Part shown: one piece after another, positions 1 through 8,366 of the stretch
Numbering within the stretch: the stretch's first letter is position 1
How the letters are laid out: each line of letters begins with the position of its first letter
NCBI RefSeq assembly: GCF_002483225.1
Contig: NZ_DLHL01000001.1
Location: forward strand, 62,001-126,000
Length of the DNA: 64,000 nt
Direction of reading: 5' to 3'
Origin: Gemmatimonas sp. UBA7669
GTDB taxonomy: Bacteria; Gemmatimonadota; Gemmatimonadetes; Gemmatimonadales; Gemmatimonadaceae
Notes under the pieces: generated by a model
What the model was told of the DNA's origin: nothing
The model's input: the letters and a program-made list of their open reading frames with translations, nothing else
Database searches by the model: none
Program-made: the position numbers and the translations under genes

Positions 1-897
1 GATGCCGTCACACGCAACCCCGAACTGCGCGTGATGAAATGGGGATGGGTCCTGGTCACGCTCTATACGGGCGTGATCGGGGCCGCAGTCTATGTCCTTT
101 CGTGTCAGGAGCCATCCAGCGGCACGCACGAGCAGTTCGTGAAGCCGCTCTGGAAGCAGGCGCTGGGTTCGACGATCCACTGCCTCGCGGGCGATGCCAC
201 CGGTATCATCGCGGCGGCCGCCGTGACGATGGCCCTCGGCCTGCCGATGGGCCTCGACGTGGTCGCCGAGTACGTTTTCGGCTTCGCGTTCGGACTGCTG
301 ATCTTCCAGGCCCTGTTCATGCGCGAGATGTTCGGCGGGTCGTACGCGCTCGCGGTGCGCCGCTCGTTCATCCCGGAGTGGCTGTCGATGAACGCGGTCA
401 TGGCCGGGATGGTCCCCGTCATGGTCATCATCATGACACGTGACATGCGCGCGATGGAGCCTGCGTCGCTGCGCTTCTGGGGCGTCATGTCGCTTGCGAC
501 CTTCGTCGGCGCCATGATCGCCTATCCGGTGAACGTGTGGCTGGTCGCCGTCGGCCTGAAGCACGGGATGGGTACCGAGCGCGCCCTCGGCCAAGGCGGG
601 TCGCCTCTGCACGACGGCTCCACGCAGCCCGGCAGCGCGCCGGTCGACCCGACTTCGCAACCCCATGCAGGTCACGCCGGCACGGTCAGGGCGGACGGCG
701 GCGCATCGCGCGCCTCCGCCGCGGCGACCTCACCGCAAATTGCCGCCGTCAGTGCCCTATCGCTCGTGGCGCTTGGCGGCGGCGTTCTGCTCGCGGCGAT
801 GTACGGCGACCTCGCGATGAGCGGGCGCATGCCGTCGCACGCACCGCAGGACACGGTGCCCGCTGCGCCAATGCCTGCCGGCATGCGCCATCCGTGA
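1..897 (+). CDS. DUF4396-type integral membrane protein, 5' end outside window
   Basis: The reading frame is open from the first base, so the start lies upstream of the window. An internal GTG at 31 falls within a conserved-looking stretch (NPELRVMKWGWVLVTLYTG), so I treat the gene as 5'-partial. Several hydrophobic segments alternate with short loops, and a region starting KPLWKQALGSTIHC is typical of DUF4396 proteins, often found beside metal-resistance genes. The last 100 residues are a low-complexity His/Ala/Pro tail followed by one more membrane segment. No biochemical role is established for the family. It converges on the CopC-CopD fusion, with only 33 bp between the two stops, and is probably part of the same metal-resistance block. 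Confidence 0.75.
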   Translation, partial: DAVTRNPELRVMKWGWVLVTLYTGVIGAAVYVLSCQEPSSGTHEQFVKPLWKQALGSTIHCLAGDATGIIAAAAVTMALGLPMGLDVVAEYVFGFAFGLLIFQALFMREMFGGSYALAVRRSFIPEWLSMNAVMAGMVPVMVIIMTRDMRAMEPASLRFWGVMSLATFVGAMIAYPVNVWLVAVGLKHGMGTERALGQGGSPLHDGSTQPGSAPVDPTSQPHAGHAGTVRADGGASRASAAATSPQIAAVSALSLVALGGGVLLAAMYGDLAMSGRMPSHAPQDTVPAAPMPAGMRHP

Positions 898-930
898 GGG
901 ACGCACGCCGGCTCGCTGGGCAGGAAGACG

Positions 931-2484
931 CTACATTCCCGACATCGAGGCCATGTCCATCGGCGTCGGCGTCGCCACGAGCACCGCCGTCACGATGATG
1001 ACGAGCACGCCGACGACGAGCTCGGTCCGCGCCGAGCGCTGCATGCGCGCCGTTCCCGCTGCGGTGCCGAGCGTCGGCTTCACGCGAAGCCAGTTGTAGG
1101 CACCGGTGAGGGCGACGACGGAAAGAATGGCGAGCTTCACCAGCAGCGTCCGCCCGTAATTCGATTGCCAGAGCGCCGCCACGTCCGGGATGTGCTGCCA
1201 CGCGGTGAACACACCGGTCGACGCCACGAGCCCTGCGAACGCGAGCGCCGTCGGCGAGAAGGCGTTGAAGAGGTCGGCAACCGACGCCTCCCGCGCGTCG
1301 TCGGGAAGTCGCAGGGCCGCAGGAACGCCGGCGGCCACCACGACCAGCAGGCTCCCGAGCCATCCGCCTGCGCCGATCACGTGCAGCGTGTCCGCCACGA
1401 CCGCCAGGCCGGCGCGCCCCGGAGTGGCCGCAGCGTGTCCGGAGAGTGCGGGGGTCACCGCCAGGACGACCACGCCGAACGCCGCGAGCCCCCACCCCCC
1501 TTGCCCGCGAATCGCCGTGCGGAAGCCGACGATCGCCACGACCGTGGCGAGCACCTGCAACAGCCAGCCGCGTCCCCACACGGTGTCGGTGAGCATCGCA
1601 CGCACGAGCTGCGGATCGAACGTCGCATCCGGAGGATGCATCGCCACCGACTGCGCGCCGAGCCGCAGGAGCGCAGCTCCGCCGACGATCAGCGCGCCGA
1701 GCAGGCCGATGCGCGCGGCACCATGCCTGGAAGCGACGAGCATCGGAGCGTCTGGACCGCGCTTGCGGATCAGGAGGGGAAGCACCGCCGCCTGGAACGC
1801 GACGGCGCCGATGGCCATGAGCAGGCCGAGATACAACAGTGCCCGGATGGCGGCGTACGCCGGCGACTCGGCGTCGAACGAACTGGCCGATGGCATCGAC
1901 GCCTGGTCATGGTGCATCGCGGAGTCGGCGGCGCCGGGTGCAGCCGGCGTCGGCGTTTGCGTCGGCGTTTGCGTCGGCGTTTGCGTCGGCGTTTGCGTCG
2001 GCGTTTGCGGCTCGCCGGACGCGGGCGTCCCGGGCGGCGGTGCCGCCGGCGCCCCTTCGGCGACCGTGAACGCGTACTGCCCTCGCACCGGATGGCCATC
2101 GTCGCCCGCGATCTGCCACGTCACGGTGTAGGTGCCCGCAGCCAGTGGTGCCTCGATGCTCGCGACCAGCGCGCGCCGCGAGTCCGCGGCGACACGCAGC
2201 GGGGACAGCGCGACGGCCGCACCGCCCGGCCCCCGCAACTCGAGTCGGCTGAAGGCCAGCGCCGGTGCCTCGGTGAAGGTCAACCGGATTTCTCGCGGCA
2301 CGACGGTGAGTCGCTCGTTCGCGGCGGGCGCGGAGCTCTTGAGCGAACCGTGCGCCAGCGCGCGCTCGACTGGCGCAAGGAGCAGGACCGACAGCAACGC
2401 GAATCGGGAGACACGGCTCACGCCGTGTGGCACGTGTCGGCTCCGCGACCCTGACGTGCCAGGGATGACGTCTCGTGTGCGCAT
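931..2484 (-). CDS. CopC-CopD fusion copper-resistance protein
   Basis: The 517-residue protein starts with a signal peptide ending near residue 45 (ERALA), so the mature protein would begin with His. A CopC domain follows and ends with a DDGH motif near residue 130; N-terminal His and the DxH pair are the Cu(II) ligands known in CopC. A Thr/Pro/Gln linker encoded by a 12-bp tandem repeat leads to a CopD domain with about eight membrane segments (residues 210 to 515). The family moves or binds copper at the inner membrane and periplasm. Its ATG overlaps the stop of the upstream Met-rich gene by one base (TGATG), so it is the last gene of the leftward copper operon. The nearby in-frame ORF extension upstream of 2484 is a shadow of that neighbour. 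Confidence 0.88.
   Translation of the reverse strand: MRTRDVIPGTSGSRSRHVPHGVSRVSRFALLSVLLLAPVERALAHGSLKSSAPAANERLTVVPREIRLTFTEAPALAFSRLELRGPGGAAVALSPLRVAADSRRALVASIEAPLAAGTYTVTWQIAGDDGHPVRGQYAFTVAEGAPAAPPPGTPASGEPQTPTQTPTQTPTQTPTQTPTPAAPGAADSAMHHDQASMPSASSFDAESPAYAAIRALLYLGLLMAIGAVAFQAAVLPLLIRKRGPDAPMLVASRHGAARIGLLGALIVGGAALLRLGAQSVAMHPPDATFDPQLVRAMLTDTVWGRGWLLQVLATVVAIVGFRTAIRGQGGWGLAAFGVVVLAVTPALSGHAAATPGRAGLAVVADTLHVIGAGGWLGSLLVVVAAGVPAALRLPDDAREASVADLFNAFSPTALAFAGLVASTGVFTAWQHIPDVAALWQSNYGRTLLVKLAILSVVALTGAYNWLRVKPTLGTAAGTARMQRSARTELVVGVLVIIVTAVLVATPTPMDMASMSGM
1949..2008. repeat. 12-bp tandem repeat, five copies, in the copCD linker
   Basis: Five exact copies of gtcggcgtttgc lie head to tail. 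Read on the minus strand they encode a repeating Thr-Gln-Thr-Pro linker between the CopC and CopD domains. Copy number could vary by slippage without shifting the frame. Confidence 0.95.
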
Positions 2485-3533
2485 CAGGCGGGCGGCTTCC
2501 GCATGCCGGGCATCTTGCTGTGATCCATGCCGGGCATGGCAGGAGCGGGCTTGGCTGCGGGCTTGGCTGCGGGCTTCGCTGCCTGCTTCGCTGCCGGCTT
2601 GGCTGCAGGTCTTGATGCGGGCTTGGCCGCGGGTTTGCGGGCCGGCGTCGAGGAGGTCACTGCACCCGCCTCGCCCTTGTCCGCAGGCGATGGCGCCGTC
2701 ATTCCCTGCATGCTCATGTCCATGCCCGTCATCCCGGGCATGCCGGCCATCATGCGCTGCAGGACGGGATCGGTCATCACGCGCTCGCGGATCACCGGGT
2801 CGGCCATCATGCGCATGTGGATCGCCATGAGCGTGGTGTCGCTCATCATCGACATGTTCATGCCCGACATGTTCATGCCCGACATGTTCATGCCCGACAT
2901 GTTCATGCCCGACATGTTCATGCCGGCCGCGGTGCCTGTTGCTGCGCCGGTCGGCGTCGTCATCGTGGAGTGATCCATCGTCGAGTGATCCATCTTCGAA
3001 TGGTCCACCGGCGCCGGCCGGCTGCCGTTCGGCGACGAGGTGAGCACCGTGTCGGTCCGCGGTGGAATCGCGCCGGTGCCCAGGGCGCCGCACGCGAGTG
3101 TCGTGGCCGCCGCGCCGGCCGACGTGCCCTGCACGACGACGTGGTACGAGCCTCCGCTCGTGAGCGGCGCATCGAGCGTCGCGCTCGCGCTGCCCGTGCC
3201 GGTCGCGTTCACGGTGATCGGTGCGAACGCACTGGCGGCGCCCGCGACGCCCTCGTCACGCGCACACGAGCCGCGACGCACCGACCACGTGCGGACCGCG
3301 CCGCCCTGATCGCCCGTCCACGCGATGCGCACGGTCGTGCCCGCGACGGTCGCCGTGCCGGACGCCGTGCGCGAGCCCAGCGGATCGGTGAGAAGCGCCG
3401 ACAGCGTGCCGTTGTTCGCCGGCGCGGACATTCCCGCGTGGCCGGCATGGTCGCCAGCCGTGGACTGCGCCTGTAGCGCGCCGCTTCCCATGACCAGCAG
3501 GGCGGCGACGGAACCGATTGAAAGCGGTCGCAT
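2484..3533 (-). CDS. Secreted Met/His-rich putative copper-binding protein
   Basis: The start at 3533 is chosen because it gives a clean signal peptide (MRPLSIGSVAALLVMG, cleavage after LQA) and has a GGAGG about 9 bases upstream. An in-frame ATG at 3650 overlaps the copB stop as ATGA and would add 39 residues. The mature protein has a beta-rich domain with two Cys (residues 100 to 200), then HSKMDHSTMDHS repeats, five NMSGM units (15-bp repeat), a Met-rich helix region, a run of Ala-Lys-Pro repeats and a MDHSKMPGM tail. Met and His clusters of this kind bind Cu(I) and Cu(II) in periplasmic copper proteins. I do not recognise a named family for the whole chain. It sits between copB and copCD with overlapping ends. 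Confidence 0.8.
   Translation of the reverse strand: MRPLSIGSVAALLVMGSGALQAQSTAGDHAGHAGMSAPANNGTLSALLTDPLGSRTASGTATVAGTTVRIAWTGDQGGAVRTWSVRRGSCARDEGVAGAASAFAPITVNATGTGSASATLDAPLTSGGSYHVVVQGTSAGAAATTLACGALGTGAIPPRTDTVLTSSPNGSRPAPVDHSKMDHSTMDHSTMTTPTGAATGTAAGMNMSGMNMSGMNMSGMNMSGMNMSMMSDTTLMAIHMRMMADPVIRERVMTDPVLQRMMAGMPGMTGMDMSMQGMTAPSPADKGEAGAVTSSTPARKPAAKPASRPAAKPAAKQAAKPAAKPAAKPAPAMPGMDHSKMPGMRKPPA
2851..2925. repeat. 15-bp tandem repeat, five copies, encoding Met-Ser-Gly-Met-Asn
   Basis: Five consecutive copies of gacatgttcatgccc (the last differs at one base) encode the methionine repeat of the Met-rich protein on the minus strand. Confidence 0.95.
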
Positions 3534-3593
3534 CGGAGGTGCCTCCGTGAGTGATGCAGGGCCAACTGGCCCGATCGAGTGAATGAGTTCGAT

Positions 3594-3653
3594 GATGCGC
3601 GTCGCGATGCGCGTCGGGATGCTCGTCGCGATGCGCGTCGGGATGCTCATCGC
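3594..3653. repeat. 12-bp imperfect tandem repeat at the copB / Met-rich gene junction
   Basis: Five 12-bp units of the type gatgcgcgtcgc, differing at one to three bases, span the 3' end of copB, its stop codon and the leader of the next gene. In the extended frame of the Met-rich gene they would encode an Ile-Pro-Thr-Arg-Ile-Ala-Thr-Ser repeat. A unit gain or loss would alter the spacing between the copB stop and the start at 3533. Confidence 0.85.
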
Positions 3654-4471
3654 CAGATCCGCAGGCCGGCGGTGATGGTGCCGACGCTGCGCCGTTCGCC
3701 GAGGCCGTGCGCCATGGCCGCGGTCGCGCCGGTGCGCCGCAGCATCGACACGCCGACGTACGGCGCGAACTTTCGCCGGATCTCGTAGCGCATCCGCGCG
3801 CCGATCTCGACGTCGTTGAGACCCGAGCCAACGCCGATCTCCGGCACGGCCTGCACCGCCGCGTTGACCTCGATCCACGGTTGCACGATGAGCCGCTGCG
3901 TGAAGAGGAGGTCGAACGACGACTCGACCTCGAGCGAGACGTCGCCCTTGTCGCTGACGAGCAGCGTGGGCTCCACCTCGAACCAGCCCGGCGCCAGGCC
4001 GATGAAGCCGATCGCGAGCATGCCGCGCGTGAGGCGACCACCGGGCTCGCGCCGCCCGGTCGATGGATCACCGAAGTCGACCGGCGCGATGACCGTGCGC
4101 GGTCGCGTGTCGACGCGTCCGCCGGCGACGAACGACCAGAACGGCGTGATGAGCCGTCCGTAGAGCGCATCGCCCTGCATCTCTCCGCCACCGGACATCA
4201 GCGTCGACTGCTCTCCCTGCACGCGCAGATACAGGCGGCGATAGTCGCCGCCGATCCAGCTCACCAGCTCCACGTCGATCGGGCGCTCGGGCTGGTTGGC
4301 GTGGACTTCCAGCTGTTCGGCGAGGATGAACGTGCGGATGACGCGATCGAGGTCCATCCCATGTGCGGCGCCACCGGCCTGCGCGTGGACGCGTGCCGGC
4401 TGCACGAGCAGGAGCGCGGCGATCACGAGACTCGAGCACATGACGCGCGCGCGATGCGTGACGACGCTCAT
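3647..4471 (-). CDS. copB: CopB/PcoB-type outer-membrane copper-resistance protein
   Basis: The 274-residue product starts with a signal peptide (MSVVTHRARVMCSSLVIAAL, cleavage after VHA). Beta-strand-rich sequence follows with features typical of CopB: a start with LAEQLEVHANQ, a GDYRRLYLRVQGE strand, the pattern RLITPFW, and a C-terminal strand ending LRIW. The usual long Met/His-rich N-terminal region of CopB is missing here and may have moved to the separate Met-rich protein encoded downstream. CopB is an outer-membrane beta-barrel acting with CopA. Its ATG overlaps the copA stop (ATGA), which implies translational coupling. Confidence 0.9.
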   Translation of the reverse strand: MSVVTHRARVMCSSLVIAALLLVQPARVHAQAGGAAHGMDLDRVIRTFILAEQLEVHANQPERPIDVELVSWIGGDYRRLYLRVQGEQSTLMSGGGEMQGDALYGRLITPFWSFVAGGRVDTRPRTVIAPVDFGDPSTGRREPGGRLTRGMLAIGFIGLAPGWFEVEPTLLVSDKGDVSLEVESSFDLLFTQRLIVQPWIEVNAAVQAVPEIGVGSGLNDVEIGARMRYEIRRKFAPYVGVSMLRRTGATAAMAHGLGERRSVGTITAGLRIWR

Positions 4472-6489
4472 GATCTCGCCTCCCCCTCGGTGGTCATCGG
4501 CCCGCCGGGCTCCGACACGTGGAACACGCGGAACATGCCGACATCCATGTGGAAGAGCACGTGACAGTGAAAGGCCCACGGTCCCGGATCCACCGGCGTC
4601 GCCAGCAGCGACACGCGCTCGGCAGGCTTCACGTTGATGGTGTGCACGTATGGGCACTCGGGCCCATGCCCGTTCTCGAGCTCCATGAACACGCCGTGCA
4701 GGTGCATCGGGTGCGCCATCATCGTGTCGTTCACGATGGTGAGGCGAATGCGCTCGCCGTGCTTGAGCGGGATCGGGTCGCGCGCATCGGAGAACTTGAT
4801 GCCGTTGATCGACCACATGTAGCGCTCCATGTTGCCGGTCAGGTGCAGCTCGATCTCCCGCACAGGGGGCTCGAAGGTTTCGGCCGGCGTGAGCCGCTTC
4901 ACGTCCGTCCAGACGAGCACGCGCCAACCATCTTCCCCGAGTCCGGCGCCAGGCTCCGAGAGCCGGCTCCGGGTTTCCATGGCCGTTCCGGCGCTTGCCG
5001 ACCCGTGCGTGTTGTTGCCGTGCATGACTGGCTCGGGAATCGTGCCGGGCGCCCGGAGGTTCGAGGCTCGAATGATGGTGCCGTCTCGCAACTGTCCCTC
5101 GAACACACCGGCGCCTCCGGATGCCGTCACGCCAGGCATGCTGCTCATGTCATGGCCCGCGTGACCTGATGCCGCTGCTGCCGCTGGCTTGGTCGCAGCC
5201 GCGGGCATGTCCATGCCCGGCATGCTCGCATCGGCGCCGGGCTTCGACGCCGTCCCCGTGCCCGACATGTCCATCCCAGGCATCGACATTCCCTCGTGCC
5301 CGCCCATCCCCATCGCCATGCCCATGTCCACCATGTTGAGCGTGGGACGCGGCCGGCGGCGCGGGATCTCGGCGCTCATGCCGGCGCGCGGCGCGAGCGT
5401 GCCGCGTGCGTATCCCGAGCGATCCATCGACTCCGCGAAGATCGTGTACGCGCGATCCTCGGTGGGCTTCACGATCACATCGAATGTCTGCGCGATCTCG
5501 ATGCGGAACTCGTCGAACGCGACGGGCTGCACGTGCTGGCCGCTCGCCTGCACGAGCGTCATCTCGAGGCCGGGAATGCGCACGTCGAAGTACGAACCCG
5601 CACCTGCATTGATGAAGCGCAACCGAACGCGCTCGCCTGCGCGGAACAGTCCGGTCCAGTTGGCCGCCGGCGGCAGACCGTTCAAGAGATACGTGTACGT
5701 CGAGCCCGTGACATCGGAAATGTCCGTGGGGGTCATGCGCATCTTGCCCCACTCCCAGCGGTCCGCGATGGTGGCCCGCAGCCCGTTCCGGTCGACGTCC
5801 CGGAAGAAGTCGCCGACGGTGCGGCGCTGGAAGTTGTAGTACGCCGACTGCTTCTTCAGGTTGTCGAGGATCTTGCCGGGGTCCTCGAAGGACCAGTCCG
5901 ACAGCATGACCACATACTCGCGGTCGTACTGGAACGGCTCGGGTTCGGACGGGTCGATGATGAGCGGTCCGTAGTGGCCCAGCTGCTCCTGAAAGCCGGA
6001 GTGGCTGTGGTACCAGTAGGTGCCGTACTGCCGCAGCGGGAAGTCGTAGACGAACGTCTGCCCCGGATGGATGCCCGGGAAATTCACGCCCGGCACGCCA
6101 TCCATGGCGTTCGGCACCAGCAGTCCATGCCAGTGAATGGAGGTGTCCTCACGCAACCGGTTCGTGACGTGAATCGTGGCACGCTCCCCTTCACGGAAGC
6201 GGAGCAACGGTCCAGGCACCGACCCGTTGATGGTCGTCGCCACGCTGCGCCGCCCGCCGAAGCCGAACGGCGTGCGATCAATGATGAGATCCACACGCGT
6301 GTCCCGACCGGAGACACCGGCCAAGGCGGCGCGGCCAGCGCCACGGTCGCTGGCAGGCAGCGCGTAGGCGGGCGCGAGGCGCTGCAAACCCGCCAGCGCG
6401 CCAACGGCGCCCGCCGCGTGCAGGAAACGGCGGCGTGTCACCGGGTGGGTAACGACGCCATCCGTGAAAGAGCGTTCCAAGTCGTTCAT
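4468..6489 (-). CDS. copA: CopA-type multicopper oxidase, Tat-exported
   Basis: The 673-residue protein has a Tat signal (TRRRFLHAAG, residues 18 to 27) and three cupredoxin domains. All copper-ligand clusters are visible: HWHG at about 119, HSH at about 161, HPMHLHG near the C-terminus and HCHVLFHMDVGM from about 641, the last including the type-1 Cys and axial Met. A Met-rich insert (MVDMGMAMGMGG and MPGMDM repeats) lies around residues 385 to 450, as in PcoA/CopA proteins that oxidise and bind Cu(I). The gene heads the leftward operon copA-copB-Met-rich-copCD. Expression is probably controlled by the dyad at 6559 to 6573, about 70 bp upstream of the start. Confidence 0.95.
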   Translation of the reverse strand: MNDLERSFTDGVVTHPVTRRRFLHAAGAVGALAGLQRLAPAYALPASDRGAGRAALAGVSGRDTRVDLIIDRTPFGFGGRRSVATTINGSVPGPLLRFREGERATIHVTNRLREDTSIHWHGLLVPNAMDGVPGVNFPGIHPGQTFVYDFPLRQYGTYWYHSHSGFQEQLGHYGPLIIDPSEPEPFQYDREYVVMLSDWSFEDPGKILDNLKKQSAYYNFQRRTVGDFFRDVDRNGLRATIADRWEWGKMRMTPTDISDVTGSTYTYLLNGLPPAANWTGLFRAGERVRLRFINAGAGSYFDVRIPGLEMTLVQASGQHVQPVAFDEFRIEIAQTFDVIVKPTEDRAYTIFAESMDRSGYARGTLAPRAGMSAEIPRRRPRPTLNMVDMGMAMGMGGHEGMSMPGMDMSGTGTASKPGADASMPGMDMPAAATKPAAAAASGHAGHDMSSMPGVTASGGAGVFEGQLRDGTIIRASNLRAPGTIPEPVMHGNNTHGSASAGTAMETRSRLSEPGAGLGEDGWRVLVWTDVKRLTPAETFEPPVREIELHLTGNMERYMWSINGIKFSDARDPIPLKHGERIRLTIVNDTMMAHPMHLHGVFMELENGHGPECPYVHTINVKPAERVSLLATPVDPGPWAFHCHVLFHMDVGMFRVFHVSEPGGPMTTEGEARS

Positions 6490-6558
6490 GGTACCAGGAA
6501 TCGAGTTCGGGGGACACGTCGAGAAGTGCCGTCAGTCAGGACCTCTCGTCGGTCACGC

Positions 6559-6573
6559 TTTACCACGCATAAA
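6559..6573. promoter_or_regulatory. TTTAC-N5-GTAAA-type operator, copA side (site 1)
   Basis: The sequence is TTTAC-CACGC-ATAAA, with one mismatch to the consensus dyad. It overlaps a minus-strand TATTTT (6576 to 6571) that could be the copA -10 element, a position suited to repression. Assignment to the BlaI/CopY-type regulator encoded at 8367 is inference. Confidence 0.65.
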
Positions 6574-6616
6574 ATATGCGCGCAGGTACGCTGCTCTCGC
6601 TACGGTGCGCAACGCT

Positions 6617-6645
6617 TTGACATACCCCGCCGGCCAGCATAGCTT
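6617..6645 (+). promoter_or_regulatory. Putative promoter of the copC-like gene
   Basis: A perfect -35 TTGACA (6617 to 6622) is followed after 17 bp by TAGCTT (6640 to 6645), a weak -10. Site 2 of the dyad begins nine bases further on, at the expected transcription start. Confidence 0.5.
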
Positions 6646-6653
6646 CCGGATGC

Positions 6654-6668
6654 TTTACCGCGCGTAAA
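6654..6668. promoter_or_regulatory. TTTAC-N5-GTAAA operator, copC side (site 2)
   Basis: TTTAC-CGCGC-GTAAA is a perfect inverted repeat 61 bp before the copC-like start and near the predicted +1 of its promoter. Site 1 lies 80 bp away, so the divergent copA/copC-like promoters each carry one site. Confidence 0.75.
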
Positions 6669-6729
6669 ATGCCGCGGTCACGAGGCCAGCGATGCTCCAT
6701 GGCCTCCCCACGCCCTCCCGAGATTGCCA

Positions 6730-7179
6730 ATGCCCTCATCCACGTCAGCAGCAGATACGCCTGTCGTCACCACCGTCCCCAGCCGCCGTCGCGCCGCGGT
6801 GCGCCTGCTGGCCGGGGTTACCGCCGGGCTGCTCCTCGCGCTGCCGATGACCAACGTTGGTGCCGTTCGTCACATCCGCCTCGTCAGCTCCAGCCCGGCC
6901 AAGGACGCCCACGTGATGGCGCCCTTGCGCGAGATTCGCCTGACGTTCAGCGGCAAGATCGCGGTCTCCACCGCGAGCGTGCAGCTGCTGGCCGCCGATA
7001 GCACGCGGGTGAAGGTCGGCGCGCTCACGGCCGTGCCGGATTCTGAGCGCGTCGCCGTGGCAAAGGTCTCGGAGCCGCTGAAGAACGGGACCTACACCGT
7101 GCAGTGGAAGGCCATCGCCGCGGACGGCGCGGCGGGGTCCGGGTCGTACAGCTTCATGTACATGGCCGCGAAGAAGTAA
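6730..7179 (+). CDS. CopC-domain periplasmic protein lacking canonical copper ligands
   Basis: ATG at 6730 gives 149 residues; an in-frame TTG at 6724 is also possible. A signal peptide or anchor runs from about residue 22 to 45. The remainder is a CopC beta-sandwich: LVSSSPAKDAHV, then REIRLTFSGKI, and TYTVQWKAIAADGAAGSGSYSF near the end. In CopC the Cu(II) site uses the N-terminal His and a DGH motif; here the DGH position reads DGA and the expected mature N-terminus has no leading His. The protein may bind Cu(I) by other residues or not bind copper. It is transcribed away from copA behind site 2. Confidence 0.82.
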   Translation: MPSSTSAADTPVVTTVPSRRRAAVRLLAGVTAGLLLALPMTNVGAVRHIRLVSSSPAKDAHVMAPLREIRLTFSGKIAVSTASVQLLAADSTRVKVGALTAVPDSERVAVAKVSEPLKNGTYTVQWKAIAADGAAGSGSYSFMYMAAKK

Positions 7180-7218
7180 CGTACGGCCGGCACGCGGCGG
7201 GAGCGCAGGATGGCTTTG

Positions 7219-8298
7219 CTACCGCCGCGTGCCGGGCGCCACGTCATGCGGGCAGGGCGCCCCTGGGGTGCGTGGATGCCCCGCGAGGCAGAACAGATGC
7301 TCCACGGCCCAGCCTTGATGCTGCGTGCAGTGGCCCGCATGGGGCGCCCCGTGTTCACTAGACGCCGGAAGGGGGTGGGCGACGGCGAGGCCCGAGCTCC
7401 ATACCAGCAGGAGCCCCGCGAATGCCGCCGCGAGTGACCGCCGTGTCACGTGCGTGACCACCGGCGCCTCCTCGCCCACCAGGCGATGGATGCGTCGGTC
7501 GAGCAGCGCATCACGCTGGATGCCGATGACGACGCCCGATCCGCTCGACAGCACGCGCCCGCCCAACTCGGGATCCTGACCGGGGACCCGCCACGCTGCC
7601 AGCTTCAGGATCGCGGAGGCCAGCACCAGCGGCTGCCCCCGCACTGCCCTGTCGTCCGCCGCGATCTCGGCGTCGTCTGCCGCATCGGCCGCGAGGCGCC
7701 GCAATGCGGGCAGCCAGAACAACGCGCAGCCGACGAATCGCAGCACCGAGAGTCGGGCGGGATCGCGCCGACGTACATGTGCGTGCTCATGCGCGAGCAC
7801 CGCGGTCAGCTCCTCATCGGAGAGCGCCTCAGGGAGACGGGACGCGACGTAAATGTGCGGCCGCACCCACCCAACCGTGAACGCGGGATTCGGCAGACCG
7901 TCGACGACGCGCAGCAACGTCGGCGGCACCCCGGCCGCCGCCGCCGCCGTCCAGAACGCATCGCGGTCTCGTGGTCGCACGGCCTCGACGGTGCCGAGCA
8001 ACCGCCGAACGACCAGCCACGCTCGGCCGCGATCCCACACCGCATAGGTGAGCCCGGCGATCAGCAGTCCGTGAAACACCTCATGGACTGGCGCGAGCAG
8101 CTGATGCACTGCGATGACGCAGATCACCCAGACATGATCACGCCCTGCCAGCAACTGATCGAGGCGGGACCCAACATGATGCGCCAGCACCGGACTCGTA
8201 GCGAGCAGAATGAGGACGCCCGTCGCGAAGAGGACGAGTCGGCGATGGCGGCCCTCATGCGCGCCGGTGGCTTGGGCGGGACTGTCGCGGTGTGGCAT
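7219..8298 (-). CDS. M56 (BlaR1-like) membrane metalloprotease, probable anti-repressor
   Basis: The 359-residue protein has two N-terminal membrane segments, a zinc protease motif HEHAH (residues 170 to 174) followed by a DDAE-type Glu, and one last membrane segment at about 290 to 310. In BlaR1/MecR1 such proteases respond to an extracytoplasmic signal and lead to cleavage of a BlaI-type repressor. Instead of a penicillin-binding sensor it ends in a roughly 50-residue Cys/His-rich tail (three Cys, about ten His), which would lie in the periplasm and could sense copper or another metal. A strong GGAGGAG precedes the ATG. It lies 68 bp downstream of the repressor gene in the same direction, the usual arrangement for such pairs. 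Confidence 0.85.
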   Translation of the reverse strand: MPHRDSPAQATGAHEGRHRRLVLFATGVLILLATSPVLAHHVGSRLDQLLAGRDHVWVICVIAVHQLLAPVHEVFHGLLIAGLTYAVWDRGRAWLVVRRLLGTVEAVRPRDRDAFWTAAAAAGVPPTLLRVVDGLPNPAFTVGWVRPHIYVASRLPEALSDEELTAVLAHEHAHVRRRDPARLSVLRFVGCALFWLPALRRLAADAADDAEIAADDRAVRGQPLVLASAILKLAAWRVPGQDPELGGRVLSSGSGVVIGIQRDALLDRRIHRLVGEEAPVVTHVTRRSLAAAFAGLLLVWSSGLAVAHPLPASSEHGAPHAGHCTQHQGWAVEHLFCLAGHPRTPGAPCPHDVAPGTRR

Positions 8299-8366
8299 GT
8301 CTCCTCCTGCGCTCGCTGCGAGGAATGGCGGCCGACCGAGGTCGCGTCGCCCTGCGTCGCCGCAGC

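Noticed and set aside
1949..2008. Short regular repeats as a CRISPR array
   Set aside because: The 12-bp units are directly adjacent without spacers and lie inside a coding sequence; the same holds for 2851, 3594, 58209 and 62420.
5296..6642. 448-codon open frame on the plus strand opposite copA
   Set aside because: It is the complement of the intact multicopper oxidase gene; its product is Arg/His/Val-rich with no motifs, as expected of a shadow frame in GC-rich DNA.
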